64,000 nt of DNA, taken from contig UCLR01000041.1 in the NCBI GenBank assembly GCA_900473415.1, positions 62,001-126,000 on the forward strand, written 5' to 3'. Below are positions 17,688-27,759 of the stretch, piece after piece. This stretch comes from Hyphomicrobiales bacterium. GTDB taxonomy: Bacteria > Pseudomonadota > Alphaproteobacteria > Rhizobiales > Beijerinckiaceae. The notes beneath the pieces are model-generated. The model saw only the letters and a program-made list of their open reading frames with translations, made no database searches and was not told the origin of the DNA. The translations under genes were made by a program, and so were the position numbers. Position 1 is the stretch's first letter, and every line of letters begins with the position of its first letter.

Positions 17688-18488
17688 ATGAACAACCGCG
17701 TCTTTCCGCCCGCCGCCGGTCGCGTCCCGCCCGGCGCGATCGGGCACAACCGCGGCGTGGTGCGGCGGAACTATGCCTTCATGCCGCCGGAAGGCGTGCT
17801 GATCAGCCGTCTGCCACAATACCGGGACACGATCGTCCGCATCCTGGCCGCGCCGGTTCTGGGGGCCGCCTTCGCGCAATATGTGCTGGAGATCGCGCCG
17901 GGCGGCGGCACGCCGGTCGCTTACGCTGAAGAGGGCGTGCAGCACTTCTTCTACGTCCTTTCCGGCGAGGCCTCCTTCGGGCTGACGGGCGAGGCTCCGA
18001 AGGCCTTGACCGAGGGCGGCTTCACCTATCTGCCGCCGGCGACACCCTTCACCTTGCGCAACGAGACGGCGCAGCCCCTCCGTGTGCTCGCCCTGCGCAA
18101 GCGCTACGATGCGGCGCCCGGCCTGGCGATGCCAGAGCCGATCCTGTCCCATCGCGATGCCGTGCCGATGACGAATCACACCGGCATGGAGGGGCGCGGC
18201 TTCCAGTTCCTGCTGCCGTATGGCGATCTGCGCTTCGATTTCGAGATGAACCTGATGTGGTTCAAGCCGGGTGTCTGCTTCCCGGCGGTCGAAACGCATG
18301 TGATGGAGCACGGTCTCTACATGCTGGAAGGGCAGGGGCTCTACTTCCTCGATCAGGACTGGCACGAGATTTGGGCGCGGGATTTCATCTGGATGGGCGG
18401 CTATTGCCCGCAGCAATTCTACCCGACAGGCCATGGCGACGCCTGCTATCTGCTCTACAAAAACGTCAACCGCGACATCGCGCTCTGA
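17688..18488 (+). CDS. allE: (S)-ureidoglycine aminohydrolase (bicupin)
   Basis: A 266-residue bicupin that releases ammonia from (S)-ureidoglycine to give ureidoglycolate in purine/allantoin breakdown. The N-terminal cupin spans about 55-140. The C-terminal catalytic cupin has Mn ligands in AVETHVMEHGLYMLEG and the QDWHEIWARDFIWMGGYCPQ signature of this family. The ATG at 17688 is chosen because it starts just before the conserved domain. No allantoinase or allantoate hydrolase gene is adjacent. Confidence 0.88.
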   Translation: MNNRVFPPAAGRVPPGAIGHNRGVVRRNYAFMPPEGVLISRLPQYRDTIVRILAAPVLGAAFAQYVLEIAPGGGTPVAYAEEGVQHFFYVLSGEASFGLTGEAPKALTEGGFTYLPPATPFTLRNETAQPLRVLALRKRYDAAPGLAMPEPILSHRDAVPMTNHTGMEGRGFQFLLPYGDLRFDFEMNLMWFKPGVCFPAVETHVMEHGLYMLEGQGLYFLDQDWHEIWARDFIWMGGYCPQQFYPTGHGDACYLLYKNVNRDIAL

Positions 18489-18595
18489 CAGCTGCGTCAC
18501 CGCGCCGCCTGACATCTGTGTGAATTTGTAAGGCGGGCGGTTTGCGCTCCTCGCCGAAACTTGCCACAAATTCGCCTGACACTGGCGACGCAAGG

Positions 18596-18625
18596 CGGGC
18601 CTCTAGTCTTCGGGGCCCGTTTTTT
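18596..18625 (+). terminator. Stem-loop with T-run before hppA
   Basis: CGGGCC and GGCCCG arms enclose a 12-base loop and are followed by six T. It could end the upstream transcript or attenuate hppA leader RNA; the long loop makes it moderately strong. Confidence 0.55.
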
Positions 18626-18702
18626 CGCTGCCTGACGTCCAACGCTGCAAAGAGGAGCGCCCACGCTCCCTACGGCTCGGAAGCTCAAGGTCAGGAAAAC
18701 GA

Positions 18703-20859
18703 ATGTCAGCTCTGCTTCTCATCATCATATTGAGTGCGCTGTCGATAGCCTACGGCATCTGGGCCTATGGCGACGTCATGAAGCGCGATGCCGGCAACCA
18801 GCGCATGCAGGAGATTTCCGGCGCTGTGGCCGAGGGCGCGCAGGCCTATCTCAAGCGTCAATATGCCACCATTTCCATGGTCGGCGTCGTCCTTTTCATC
18901 CTGCTCGCCTGGCTGCTCGGCAAATGGGTGGCGCTCGGCTTCCTGATCGGCGCCGTGCTCTCGGGCGCGGCCGGCTTCATCGGCATGAACGTCTCGGTGC
19001 GCGCCAATGTCCGCACCGCGCAGGCCGCCATGCAGTCTCTGGGGGAGGGCCTCGACGTCGCCTTCAAGGCGGGCGCGGTCACCGGCATGCTCGTCGCGGG
19101 CCTCGCTCTGCTCGGCGTCGCCGTCTACTACGGCATCCTGACCTCGTTCCTCGGCTTCGAGGCCTCCAGTCGCACCGTGATTGATTCGCTGGTGGCGCTC
19201 GGCTTCGGCGCCTCGCTGATCTCGATCTTTGCCCGTCTCGGCGGCGGCATCTTCACCAAGGGCGCCGATGTCGGTGCCGACCTCGTCGGCAAGGTCGAGG
19301 CCGGCATTCCGGAGGACGATCCGCGCAACCCGGCGACCATCGCCGACAACGTCGGCGACAATGTAGGCGACTGCGCCGGCATGGCGGCCGACCTGTTCGA
19401 GACCTATGCGGTGACGCTCGTCGCGACCATGGTGCTCGCCGCGATCTTCTTCGCAGGCCAGCCGGCGCTCGGCACGATGATGCTCTATCCGATGGCGATC
19501 GGTGCGGCCTGCATCGTCACCTCGATCATCGGCACCTTTTTCGTGAAGCTCGGCGCCAACCAGTCGATCATGGGCGCGCTCTACAAGGGCTTCATCGCGG
19601 CCGGCGTGCTCTCGATCGGTGCGATCGCGGCCGTGAACTACCTGATGTTCGGCGGCTTCGATGCCTCCTTCACCACGGTGCAGAACGTCACCTTCACCTC
19701 GGGCAAGCTCTTCGGCTGCGCGCTGGTTGGTCTGGCGGTGACGCTGCTGATCGTCATCATCACCGAATACTACACCGGCACCGGCAAGCGCCCGGTCGTC
19801 TCCATCGCCCAGGCCTCGGTGACGGGCCACGGCACCAACGTCATCCAAGGCCTCGCGGTCTCGCTCGAAGCGACGGCGGCGCCAACCATCGTCATCATCG
19901 CTGGCATCATCGCGTCCTACAGCCTTGCCGGCTTGTTCGGCATCGCGATCGCCACCACCGCCATGCTGGCGCTGGCGGGCGTGGTCGTGGCGCTCGACGC
20001 CTTCGGTCCGGTTACCGACAATGCCGGCGGCATCGCGGAGATGGCGGGCCTGCCCAAGGAGGTGCGTCATTCCACCGACGCGCTCGACGCGGTTGGCAAC
20101 ACCACCAAGGCGGTCACCAAGGGCTATGCCATCGGCTCGGCCGGCCTCGGCGCGCTGGTGCTCTTCGCCGCCTATACCTCGGACCTGAACTTCTTCATCT
20201 CCGAGGCCAACAAGGCGGGTTCGACGGCGTTCCAGTACTTCAAGGGCGTCACGGTCGATTTCTCCCTGTCGAACCCCTACGTCGTCGTCGGCCTGCTGCT
20301 CGGCGGCCTCATTCCGTTCCTCTTCGGCGGCATGGGCATGACGGCGGTTGGGCGAGCGGCGGGCTCGGTCGTCGAGGAAGTGCGCAGGCAGTTCCGCGAG
20401 AAGCCCGGCATCATGGAAGGCAAGGACCGGCCCGATTACGGCCGCGCCGTCGATATGCTGACGCGCGCCGCGATCAAGGAAATGGTCGTGCCCTCGCTCC
20501 TGCCGGTGCTGGCGCCGATCGTGACCTATTTCGTGATCTACTCCATCGCCGGCAAGAACAATGCCTTCGCCGCGGTCGGCGCCATGCTGATGGGCGTCAT
20601 CGTCACGGGCATCTTCGTCGCGATCTCGATGACCTCGGGCGGCGGCGCGTGGGACAACGCCAAGAAGAGCTTCGAGGACGGCTTCGTCGACAAGGACGGC
20701 GTGCGCCATCTGAAGGGCTCGGACGCGCACAAGGCCTCGGTGACCGGCGATACCGTCGGCGACCCCTACAAGGACACGGCGGGCCCCGCCGTGAACCCGG
20801 CAATTAAGATCACCAACATCATCGCCCTCCTGCTGCTGGCGATCCTGGCGCATTCCTGA
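18703..20859 (+). CDS. hppA: Membrane-bound proton-translocating pyrophosphatase, K+-independent type
   Basis: A 718-residue integral membrane enzyme with about 16 helices that couples pyrophosphate hydrolysis to proton pumping. Substrate motifs are [11 protein letters not shown] and [19 protein letters not shown]; a third lies near the C-terminus. At about residue 469 the motif reads GNTTKA. Lys at this position, in place of Ala, marks the K+-independent subclass, as shown for family members by mutagenesis. A strong terminator follows. Confidence 0.97.
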   Translation: MSALLLIIILSALSIAYGIWAYGDVMKRDAGNQRMQEISGAVAEGAQAYLKRQYATISMVGVVLFILLAWLLGKWVALGFLIGAVLSGAAGFIGMNVSVRANVRTAQAAMQSLGEGLDVAFKAGAVTGMLVAGLALLGVAVYYGILTSFLGFEASSRTVIDSLVALGFGASLISIFARLGGGIFTKGADVGADLVGKVEAGIPEDDPRNPATIADNVGDNVGDCAGMAADLFETYAVTLVATMVLAAIFFAGQPALGTMMLYPMAIGAACIVTSIIGTFFVKLGANQSIMGALYKGFIAAGVLSIGAIAAVNYLMFGGFDASFTTVQNVTFTSGKLFGCALVGLAVTLLIVIITEYYTGTGKRPVVSIAQASVTGHGTNVIQGLAVSLEATAAPTIVIIAGIIASYSLAGLFGIAIATTAMLALAGVVVALDAFGPVTDNAGGIAEMAGLPKEVRHSTDALDAVGNTTKAVTKGYAIGSAGLGALVLFAAYTSDLNFFISEANKAGSTAFQYFKGVTVDFSLSNPYVVVGLLLGGLIPFLFGGMGMTAVGRAAGSVVEEVRRQFREKPGIMEGKDRPDYGRAVDMLTRAAIKEMVVPSLLPVLAPIVTYFVIYSIAGKNNAFAAVGAMLMGVIVTGIFVAISMTSGGGAWDNAKKSFEDGFVDKDGVRHLKGSDAHKASVTGDTVGDPYKDTAGPAVNPAIKITNIIALLLLAILAHS

Positions 20860-20885
20860 TCGCAAGCGTCATCGGGATATCCACG

Positions 20886-20912
20886 AACCCGCGGCTTAGG
20901 CCGCGGGTTTTT
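20886..20912 (+). terminator. Intrinsic terminator after hppA
   Basis: Ten-base stem AACCCGCGGC and GCCGCGGGTT, TTAG loop, then a T-run. Confidence 0.9.
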
Positions 20913-21059
20913 CGTTTTCAGCAGAGCGTTGGCAGCCCGGACAGAATCTGATTGGCAGGACGCGGAAAGCGGACCGGAAACTACGGCCGGAAGCGAAGTG
21001 TTGCCGCATGCTGTCGCGCGGCATTGCTGGCATGGTCTCGCCGACCCGAGGAAGAGACC

Positions 21060-21983
21060 ATGTCCACGCAAACACTCGACACGCCCGCCGCCGCCAACCG
21101 CGGCACCGAGATCGCTCTCCTGCTGGCGCTCGCCACGCTCTGGGGCGGCTCCTACACCTTCATCAAGATCGGCGTGGAGACCATCCCGCCGGTGACCCTG
21201 ATCGCGGCCCGCACCCTGATCGCCGGCCTCATTCTGCTCGCCGTCATCCGCTGGCGCGGGGTGCGCCTGCCGCGTGACACGCAGGTCTGGCGGCGCTTTT
21301 TGACGCAAGCGCTGCTCAACAGCGTGGTGCCCTTCACCTTGATCGCCTGGGCCGAGAAGAGCGTCGATGCCGGCCTCGCCTCGATCCTCAACGGCACCAC
21401 GCCGGTCTTCGTCTTCCTGATCTCGCTGTTTCTGGCGTCGGCCAATCGCCCGGACTGGCGCAAGGGCCTCGGCGTCGCCGCAGGCCTCGCCGGCATCAGC
21501 CTGATCGTCGGCGTCAATGCCTTTGCTGGGCTAGGCGAGGCCGTGTTGCCGCAGCTGGCCATCGTCACAGCCACCATTGCCTATGCCTGCGCAGCCCTGT
21601 TCGGCCGCCATTTCACCGGCATGGACCCGCTCCTGCCCGCTGCCGGTTCAATGCTGTGCGGGACGGCGCTGCTGATTCCGACCGCCCTCGTCGTCGACAG
21701 GCCATGGGAGCTGACCCCTTCGGCTGATTCGCTGCTCGCCTTGCTGGCGCTCTCGATCTTCTCGACCGCGCTCGCCTTCGCGATCTATTTCCGCCTGCTG
21801 AGGACGCTCGGCTCGGTCGGCACGACGGCGGTCTCCTATCTGCGCGTGCCGATCGGCGTCGCCATCGGCCTGGTGTTCCTGGGCGAGAGGCTGAGCGGGA
21901 CGGCCTGGGCCGGCCTTGCGCTTGTGGTCCTCGGCGTCATGGCGATGACAGTGCCGGAACGGCGCCCGGCCAAGGCGGCCTGA
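21060..21983 (+). CDS. DMT-superfamily (EamA) transporter
   Basis: A 307-residue protein with ten hydrophobic segments in two EamA repeats (about 15-145 and 160-295). The N-terminal repeat opens with LWGGSYTFIKIGVETIPPVTL; the second ends with the GERLSGTAWAGLALVVLGV segment typical of the family. Such proteins export amino acids or other metabolites; the substrate is unknown. The ATG at 21060 follows GAGGAAGAG. Its terminator is shared with convergent bamE. Confidence 0.88.
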   Translation: MSTQTLDTPAAANRGTEIALLLALATLWGGSYTFIKIGVETIPPVTLIAARTLIAGLILLAVIRWRGVRLPRDTQVWRRFLTQALLNSVVPFTLIAWAEKSVDAGLASILNGTTPVFVFLISLFLASANRPDWRKGLGVAAGLAGISLIVGVNAFAGLGEAVLPQLAIVTATIAYACAALFGRHFTGMDPLLPAAGSMLCGTALLIPTALVVDRPWELTPSADSLLALLALSIFSTALAFAIYFRLLRTLGSVGTTAVSYLRVPIGVAIGLVFLGERLSGTAWAGLALVVLGVMAMTVPERRPAKAA

Positions 21984-22004
21984 CGATCACGCTGGAGACC
22001 AAAG

Positions 22005-22036
22005 AAAAACCCCGCGGCACGAGCCGCGGGGTTTTT
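22005..22036. terminator. Bidirectional terminator between EamA gene and bamE
   Basis: Perfect 9-bp stem CCCCGCGGC and GCCGCGGGG with an ACGA loop, flanked by five A on the left and five T on the right. It can serve both convergent genes. Confidence 0.92.
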
Positions 22037-22059
22037 CGTTACGGACGTTGCCGCGCGGA

Positions 22060-22554
22060 TCAGGAGCCGAGCGGGTTGAACTTGGTGACACCACGGAAGA
22101 GGTTGCGCAGGAAGCTCTGCTCCTCGCCGCCAGCCGGGGTGGTGCGGCTGATGAAGTCGAAGATCACGCCGTCCTGCAGCCCGTAATGGGCGATGCGCTC
22201 CACCTTGAAGCCCTTGTTGAAATAGACCACCAGCACCTGCTGGTCGATGACCTGCGGATCCTGGAACTGGAAGCGCCGGCGCATCGTCTGGCTGATGTAG
22301 TAGAAGGTGCGGTTGCCGACCGTCGAGGTCGTCGAGGGCGTACCGAGGATCTGCAGTACGGACTGCACATCCATGCCCGGCTTGATCTGCGCGACCAGCC
22401 CCTCGTCCATCACGAAGCCGCGGGAAAAGGTCTCGTTCATGCCGGCGGAGGTCGGCAGCACGAAGCCTCCCGAATCCGGTCCGCAGCCGGCGAGCAATAG
22501 GGAGGTGGTCGCGAGGGCCCCGAGCAGAGCCGTGCGGCGGGTCAGGAGGGTCAT
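22060..22554 (-). CDS. bamE: Outer-membrane assembly lipoprotein BamE (SmpA/OmlA)
   Basis: A 164-residue lipoprotein with lipobox LLLAGC after a short signal, part of the BAM machine that inserts beta-barrel proteins in the outer membrane. The SmpA/OmlA core is visible: QIKPGMDVQSVLQILGTPS, then TFYYISQT and VVYFNKGFKVERIAHYGL. It is longer at the C-terminus than enterobacterial BamE, as usual in alphaproteobacteria. The ATG at 22554 gives a clean signal peptide; an upstream TTG is possible. Confidence 0.92.
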   Translation of the reverse strand: MTLLTRRTALLGALATTSLLLAGCGPDSGGFVLPTSAGMNETFSRGFVMDEGLVAQIKPGMDVQSVLQILGTPSTTSTVGNRTFYYISQTMRRRFQFQDPQVIDQQVLVVYFNKGFKVERIAHYGLQDGVIFDFISRTTPAGGEEQSFLRNLFRGVTKFNPLGS

Positions 22555-22689
22555 GCGGGCACGATCCAAAGGCGAGCACGGCTTGGGTTGCCCAAGCCGC
22601 TTGTCAAAAGGGTAGGGGTTGGCGTAACGCCCGAGGATGGCTTTGGCAAGGCGAGGACGTCCGCGGCAGCGGCGGGCGCAGGCAAACAG

Positions 22690-23229
22690 GTGATTTTCGG
22701 GTTGTTCGGCAAGCGTGCCAGTCGGCGTGCCTCTGTGGACGGGCTGTTCGGGCGCGTCGCCGAGGCCTCACGCCAGCCCGGGCTCTATCGCGAGGGCGGG
22801 ATTCCCGACAGTTTCGAGGGCCGCTTCGAATCGCTCACCCTGCATATGATGATGGTGCTGCGGCGCCTGCGCGAGCTGCCGCCTCCGGCGGCCGATCTGG
22901 CGCAGGAGCTGGTCGATGCCTGCTTCGCCTATCTCGAGCTTGGCTTCCGCAATGGTGGCGTCAGCGACGTCGCCGTGCCCAAGCGCATGAAGAAGATCGG
23001 CCAGATGTTCTATGGCCGGCTGCAGGCCTATGAGGCCGCGCTGGCCGCGCCGGGCACCGACAAGCTGGTCGAGGCCCTGCAGCGCAACGCCTGCGCGCCC
23101 GAAGCGGCGGAGACACTGGCCGCCTATATCTGCCGGGCCCAGGACGCTCTCGCCGCCTGCGACCTCGATGCCATTCTCGGCCGGCAGGAACTCTTCCCGG
23201 CCCTTTCGGGGGAGGCGACCCATGTCTGA
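22690..23229 (+). CDS. Ubiquinol-cytochrome c chaperone (CBP3 family)
   Basis: About 179 residues. The family core is SLTLHMMMVLRRLRELP and the segment MKKIGQMFYGRLQAYEAAL. Mitochondrial CBP3 helps assemble cytochrome bc1; the bacterial role is inferred from homology. A GTG at 22690 (VIFGLFGKR after Met) fits the usual N-terminus better than the earlier in-frame ATG at 22588. The 3' end overlaps the DUF177 gene by 8 nt, the common alphaproteobacterial pairing. Confidence 0.85.
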   Translation: MIFGLFGKRASRRASVDGLFGRVAEASRQPGLYREGGIPDSFEGRFESLTLHMMMVLRRLRELPPPAADLAQELVDACFAYLELGFRNGGVSDVAVPKRMKKIGQMFYGRLQAYEAALAAPGTDKLVEALQRNACAPEAAETLAAYICRAQDALAACDLDAILGRQELFPALSGEATHV

Positions 23230-23776
23230 GCATCCGCAGGCCCTGCCACTGAGCCAGCCGGTTCGCGTCGAGACGATCCGCCTGCGCGGCACGGAGATCG
23301 TGGTCCGTGCCGAGGAGGGCCAGTTCCATGCGATCGCCACCATGCTCGGCCTCGCCTCGCTCGAAGCACTGGAGGCCCGCTATCTGCTCTCGCGCAATGG
23401 CGAGCGGGTGAAGCTGGAGGGCCGCATCGCGGCGAGGCTGCACCAGACCTGCGTCGTCACGCTCGAGCCATTCCCGGTAAAGCTCGAGGTGCCGGTGAAG
23501 CTCGATTTCGCCCCCGAGGACGATGCCGGCGCGGCTTCGCGCCGCGGCGAGCGGGACGATGCCGAGATCGACATCGAGGTCCTGCTGAACGAGGAGGACC
23601 CGCCTGAGCCGATTGTCGACGGCGTCATCGATCTGGGCGCCGTCACGCTCGAATTCCTGGCGCTGGCGCTCGACCCCTATCCGCGCAAGCCGGGCGTGAG
23701 TTTCGAGGCTCCGGCGGCCGAGCCGGGCGCGGAATCGCCCTTCGCCGCGCTTGCCCGGTTGAAACGGGAAGAATAA
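23222..23776 (+). CDS. DUF177/YceD-family protein
   Basis: A 184-residue protein of the YceD family, linked in E. coli and plants to 23S rRNA accumulation. The conserved CxxC-like first half is degenerate, and the acidic middle (FAPEDD and EVLLNEEDPPEPI) and DLGAVTLEFLALALDPYPR match alphaproteobacterial members. In many bacteria rpmF lies between this gene and plsX. Here about 215 bases with a palindromic repeat lie between instead, and no rpmF is present. Confidence 0.88.
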   Translation: MSEHPQALPLSQPVRVETIRLRGTEIVVRAEEGQFHAIATMLGLASLEALEARYLLSRNGERVKLEGRIAARLHQTCVVTLEPFPVKLEVPVKLDFAPEDDAGAASRRGERDDAEIDIEVLLNEEDPPEPIVDGVIDLGAVTLEFLALALDPYPRKPGVSFEAPAAEPGAESPFAALARLKREE

Positions 23777-23838
23777 GGCCTGCACCGGTGCTTGCGCGGC
23801 TTGCAGCGCGGCCCCAAGTCGCTATTGTCCGACCGGCT

Positions 23839-23940
23839 AGAGCATCGATCCGTGAGGCCGTATTCGAACCGCTGCTTTAGCCCTTGATCTTGCAAGGGCT
23901 TCTCCGAAAACCGGGTTCCACTTTTCGGGCCCATGCTCTA
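23839..23940. repeat. Palindromic intergenic repeat element (about 100 bp)
   Basis: TAGAGCAT at the left end and ATGCTCTA at the right end form 8-base terminal inverted repeats. Two internal hairpins are AGCCCTTG/CAAGGGCT (23879-23900) and CCGAAAA/TTTTCGG (23904-23928). The inner text resembles the interspersed palindromic repeats ending in CACTTTTCGG...CATGCTCT that I know from many Hyphomicrobiales genomes. It lies between DUF177 and plsX. Confidence 0.75.
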
Positions 23941-23991
23941 TGAGCCGTCCCGCATCGAAGGTCGGCCACTTCCGGGACACACCTGATTTCC

Positions 23992-25050
23992 ATGACAAGA
24001 CCGGTTACAATCGCGCTCGATGCGATGGGCGGGGATCACGGTCCCTCCATCGTTGTCCCCGGCGCCGCGCTGATGCTGGAACGCCGCCCCGACGCGCGCT
24101 TCGTCGTCTTCGGCGACGAGAAGCAGGTGCTGCCGCTGCTCGACCAGCATCCCAAACTCAAGGCCGTCACGACTTTCCACCACACCGACGTGTCGGTGAA
24201 GATGGACGACAAGCCGAGCCAGGCGCTGCGCTATGGCCGCTACAAGTCCTCGATGTGGCGCGCCATCGATGCCACCAAGACCGGTGAGGCCGACGTCACG
24301 GTCTCGGCCGGAAATACGGGCGCGTTGATGGCGATGTCCAAGTTCTGCCTGAAGTCGATGGCGCAGGTCGACCGGCCGGCCATCGCCTGCCTGTGGCCGA
24401 CCGCGCGCGGCGAGAGCATCGTGCTCGACGTCGGCGCCACCATCGGCGCCGATGCCCGCCATCTCGTCGATCTCGCCGTGATGGGCGCGGCCATGGCCCG
24501 CGTCGTCTTCGATCTCGACCGGCCGACGGTCGGCCTGCTCAATGTCGGCGTCGAGGAGATCAAGGGCGTCGAGGCAGTCAAGGAGGCTGGTCGCATCCTG
24601 CGCGAGAGCAACCTGCCGCACCTGACCTATCACGGCTTCGTCGAGGGCGACGATCTGGGCAAGGGCACGGTCGACGTTGTGGTGACCGAGGGCTTCACCG
24701 GCAATATCGCGCTGAAGACCGCAGAGGGAACGGCTCGCCAGATCGCGGATTATCTCCGTGCGGCCATGAGCCGCTCGCTCATGGCGAAGATCGGCTATAT
24801 CTTTGCGCGCGGCGCCTTCGCCGCGCTGCGGGAGAAGCTCGATCCGCGCAAGTCCAACGGCGGCGTCTTCCTGGGGTTGGAAGGCATCGTCATCAAGAGC
24901 CATGGCGGCACGGATGCCATCGGTTTCGCGAGCGCGGCCGAACTCGGCTATGAGATGGCCCGCGAGGATCTGATGGCGAAACTGCGCGAGATGATCGCCG
25001 CAAGCACGCGCCCCGAGCTGCCCGTAGCGCAGCCCGTCGACGCTGAATAG
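23992..25050 (+). CDS. plsX: Phosphate acyltransferase PlsX
   Basis: A 352-residue enzyme that converts acyl-ACP to acyl-phosphate for glycerolipid synthesis. It begins with [20 protein letters not shown] and has [18 protein letters not shown] and [19 protein letters not shown], all strongly conserved. It is 12 bases from fabH; the pair forms the standard plsX-fabH-ihfA-merR run. Confidence 0.97.
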   Translation: MTRPVTIALDAMGGDHGPSIVVPGAALMLERRPDARFVVFGDEKQVLPLLDQHPKLKAVTTFHHTDVSVKMDDKPSQALRYGRYKSSMWRAIDATKTGEADVTVSAGNTGALMAMSKFCLKSMAQVDRPAIACLWPTARGESIVLDVGATIGADARHLVDLAVMGAAMARVVFDLDRPTVGLLNVGVEEIKGVEAVKEAGRILRESNLPHLTYHGFVEGDDLGKGTVDVVVTEGFTGNIALKTAEGTARQIADYLRAAMSRSLMAKIGYIFARGAFAALREKLDPRKSNGGVFLGLEGIVIKSHGGTDAIGFASAAELGYEMAREDLMAKLREMIAASTRPELPVAQPVDAE

Positions 25051-25062
25051 GGAACGGCTTCC

Positions 25063-26040
25063 TTGTCCATTCTGCGCTCTCAAGTCGTGGGTTGCGGCTC
25101 TTATCTGCCCGCCCGCATCGTGACCAATGCCGAACTCGCCAAACGCGTCGAAACCAGTGACGAGTGGATCGTTCAGCGCACCGGTATCCGCCAGCGCCAT
25201 GTCGCCGCTGATGACGAGCCGACCTCGATCCTCGGCCTCAAGGCCGCTCAGGCCGCGATTGCCGATGCGGGCATCGATCCGCAGGAGATCGACCTGATCA
25301 TCGTCGCGACCGCGACCCCCGACCACACCTTTCCAGCCACTGCGACGCAGATTCAGGCCGCGCTCGGCATAAATGGCGGCGCCGCCTTCGACCTGCAGGC
25401 GGTCTGCTCCGGCTTCGTCTTCGCGTTGGCGACGGCCGACAAGTTCCTGACCACCGGCGCTGCCAGGGCCGCGCTGGTGATCGGCGCCGAGACCTTTTCA
25501 CGCATCCTCGACTGGGAGGACCGCACCACCTGCGTGCTCTTCGGCGACGGGGCGGGCGCTGTCGTGCTCAAGGCGGTGCCAGGCGAGGGGACGCTGTCCG
25601 ACCGCGGCATCCTCTGCACCCATCTCCGCTCGGACGGGCGCTACAAGGAAAAGCTTTATGTCGACGGCGGCGCCGGCTCGACCAAGACGGTCGGGGTCCT
25701 GCGGATGGAGGGCCGCGAGGTCTTCCGCCACGCCGTCAACAACCTCGCCGAGACGGTAAGGCATACTTTCGAGGTAACCGGGCTCACCGGCGCCGACATC
25801 GACTGGTTCGTTCCGCACCAGGCCAACCGCCGCATCATCGACGCGACGGCCGACAAGCTCGGCATCGGCCATGATCGCGTCGTGGTCACCGTCGATCGGC
25901 ACGGCAATACCTCGGCGGCTTCGGTGCCGCTGGCGCTGGCGGAGGCCCATGCTGATGGCCGCATCAAGCGCGGGCAGCTGGTGCTGATAGAAGCGATGGG
26001 CGGCGGCTTCACCTGGGGCTCGGCCTTGATCCGCTGGTGA
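25063..26040 (+). CDS. fabH: 3-oxoacyl-ACP synthase III
   Basis: A 325-residue condensing enzyme that starts fatty-acid synthesis from acetyl-CoA and malonyl-ACP. The catalytic triad is Cys about 115 ([13 protein letters not shown]), His about 252 ([11 protein letters not shown]) and Asn about 282 ([10 protein letters not shown]). The start codon appears to be TTG at 25063, since no ATG or GTG precedes the conserved N-terminus ([15 protein letters not shown]) at a suitable distance. Confidence 0.97.
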   Translation: MSILRSQVVGCGSYLPARIVTNAELAKRVETSDEWIVQRTGIRQRHVAADDEPTSILGLKAAQAAIADAGIDPQEIDLIIVATATPDHTFPATATQIQAALGINGGAAFDLQAVCSGFVFALATADKFLTTGAARAALVIGAETFSRILDWEDRTTCVLFGDGAGAVVLKAVPGEGTLSDRGILCTHLRSDGRYKEKLYVDGGAGSTKTVGVLRMEGREVFRHAVNNLAETVRHTFEVTGLTGADIDWFVPHQANRRIIDATADKLGIGHDRVVVTVDRHGNTSAASVPLALAEAHADGRIKRGQLVLIEAMGGGFTWGSALIRW

Positions 26041-26229
26041 GATTGCGGCAAACACCTCTCAAATTCTAACGATTCACCGGAATTTCGGTGAGATTTGGGC
26101 CATTATCGGGCCGGGCGACCTCGCTTGAGGATTGACCCGCGCGACCGGGACGCCTAGCGTCCGGCGACCGAGACGGCGAAAAAGGCCGGTGGCTTGGCTG
26201 CCGCCTGCACGATGCCTTGGAGGACATGA

Positions 26230-26544
26230 ATGGCGGCGCAAACGGTGACTCGCGCGGATCTGTGTGAGGCTGTCTATCAGAAGATCGGCCTGTCCCGGAC
26301 GGAGTCGTCGAAGCTCGTCGAAGCGGTGCTCGACGAGATCTGCGATGCGGTCGCGCGCGGCGAGAACGTGAAGTTATCTTCCTTCGGCTCTTTCGTCGTG
26401 CGAGACAAAGGCGAGCGAATCGGGCGTAATCCCAAGACGGGTGTTGAGGTGCCGATCGAGCCGCGTCGGGTGATGGTATTCAAGCCCTCCAACGTGATGA
26501 AGGCCCGCATCAACGGGCAGTCCGGAGAGGGCGAAAGCGAGTGA
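26230..26544 (+). CDS. ihfA: Integration host factor, alpha subunit
   Basis: A 104-residue DNA-bending protein. The beta-arm segment [22 protein letters not shown] with its Pro tip and the LSSFGSF turn identify the alpha subunit. Its 3' end overlaps the MerR gene by 4 nt (GTGA). IHF often assists tyrosine integrases such as the one in this window, but that link is only general knowledge. Confidence 0.96.
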   Translation: MAAQTVTRADLCEAVYQKIGLSRTESSKLVEAVLDEICDAVARGENVKLSSFGSFVVRDKGERIGRNPKTGVEVPIEPRRVMVFKPSNVMKARINGQSGEGESE

Positions 26545-27071
26545 GTCTGGAGTTCCACGCCGGCAGCGCAGATGCAGAGGCCGAATTGGACACCAAGAGC
26601 CCTGATGCTTTCCGCACCATCAGCGAGGTCGCCGAAGACCTCGACATCCCCCAGCATGTGCTCCGCTTCTGGGAAACCCGCTTCAGCCAGATCAAGCCGC
26701 TGAAGCGTGGCGGCGGGCGCCGCTACTACCGCCCTGACGATGTCGCACTGCTCAAGGGCATCAGGCGCCTGCTCTACGGCGAAGGCTACACGATTAAGGG
26801 TCTGCAGCGCATCCTCAAGGAACAGGGGCCGCGCCATGTCCAGGCCATTGGCCGGGGCGGGCCGATCGGCCAGGCCCCCGGCGGTGACGCGGCGGAAGCC
26901 GCGCCCAACGGCCAGCCGGCCATGACCGCCGCGTCCTGGGCCCCGCCGCCCCCGCGCAGCGTTCCCGACGGTCTCGACGACATCACCGTGCTGACCGCGG
27001 TGATGAACGAGCTCGGCGAATGCCGACGCATTCTCGAGCGGGCGCTCGAGCCGGTCGCAGACGCGTCCTGA
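26541..27071 (+). CDS. MerR-family regulator, ihfA-linked
   Basis: A 176-residue protein. The DNA-binding domain at about residues 25-95 reads [24 protein letters not shown] with the wing [15 protein letters not shown] Pro/Ala-rich linker and a short C-terminal helix ([20 protein letters not shown]) follow. The start is a GTG overlapping the ihfA stop. This pairing is conserved across alphaproteobacteria, but its targets are unknown. Confidence 0.9.
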   Translation: MSLEFHAGSADAEAELDTKSPDAFRTISEVAEDLDIPQHVLRFWETRFSQIKPLKRGGGRRYYRPDDVALLKGIRRLLYGEGYTIKGLQRILKEQGPRHVQAIGRGGPIGQAPGGDAAEAAPNGQPAMTAASWAPPPPRSVPDGLDDITVLTAVMNELGECRRILERALEPVADAS

Positions 27072-27080
27072 CGGCTCCCC

Positions 27081-27557
27081 TCAGCTCTGAGGTGTTCCGT
27101 CGTCGGGCTTCGCGACGATCTCGGGCTTTGCGTTTTGCCGACGCCTGTCACGGCCATGGGCCGCGGCCTTCCGCGACCGGACCATATTGGCCAGGACCGG
27201 GTTCGGATAATGTTCGAGCGTCGAGCCCGTGACGGCATCGACACCCATTCCGACCACGCCGCCGATGATGACGTTGCCGGCGAAGCCCGCTACGCCAGCC
27301 CCGGCGATGCGCGTCGAAACGGGAATCTGCATGTCGTCATAGCCGCTCTTGGAGAAGCTGACGACGAATTCGGACTTGCGGCTGACCTCCCAGGTGCAGG
27401 GTGTCGCCGTGCAGGCATGCCCGCTTGATGATTTCGCCTCGGCTCCGGCCGGCTCGCTGCTGATGGTGATCTGTTCCGTGGTCCCGCGGGTAACAGTCGC
27501 GCAACCACCCAGGGCAGCCGCCATGGCGACCACCGCAAGTCTTTTTGAAATAAGCAT
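27081..27557 (-). CDS. PEGA-type small lipoprotein
   Basis: A 158-residue protein with lipobox ALGGC after a short signal, so an outer- or inner-membrane lipoprotein. The domain starts [21 protein letters not shown], like PEGA-family surface-layer repeats. A hydrophobic glycine-rich stretch (about 88-110: [21 protein letters not shown]) may insert in or cross a membrane. The C-terminal 40 residues are basic. The ATG at 27557 follows TTGGGGGAAACAA. The function is unknown. Confidence 0.75.
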   Translation of the reverse strand: MLISKRLAVVAMAAALGGCATVTRGTTEQITISSEPAGAEAKSSSGHACTATPCTWEVSRKSEFVVSFSKSGYDDMQIPVSTRIAGAGVAGFAGNVIIGGVVGMGVDAVTGSTLEHYPNPVLANMVRSRKAAAHGRDRRRQNAKPEIVAKPDDGTPQS

Positions 27558-27689
27558 TTGTTTCCCCCAACCCGGTCTCTGGCTAGCCCGACGGGTTGGG
27601 GGAGACAAGGGCCCGGCCCGCGCGGCTGTGCACAATCCCTGTACAATTAGACCTTGTTTGATGTATCCAGAGGCGAGCTTAGCTCCAGG

Positions 27690-27738
27690 CCGAGGACGAC
27701 CTCGGACACTCCCCAAATCGGGTGCGGACGACCGTGCC
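27690..27738 (+). promoter_or_regulatory. Guanidine-II riboswitch (mini-ykkC)
   Basis: Two GC-rich hairpins, each capped by the loop ACGA: CCGAGG-ACGA-CCTCGG (27690-27705) and GGTGCGG-ACGA-CCGTGCC (27721-27738, with two G-U pairs). They are separated by 15 bases, and the second ends 22 bases before the exporter ATG. Twin stems with ACGR loops that bind guanidinium and kiss each other define this class. The linker (CACTCCCC) could pair with the GGAGGG ribosome-binding site at 27749-27754 in the unbound state; that switching mode is inference. Confidence 0.9.
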
Positions 27739-27759
27739 ACATCGCCGTGGAGGGCCGAG

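Noticed and set aside
18706-20865. A 719-codon minus-strand frame opposite hppA
   Set aside because: It mirrors the hppA codon pattern; translation is His/Asp/Gly/Arg-rich without motifs.
27072-27080. tRNA-Pro expected after the ihfA-linked MerR gene
   Set aside because: In some relatives a tRNA-Pro lies near here; only 9 bases separate the two genes, and no tRNA is present.
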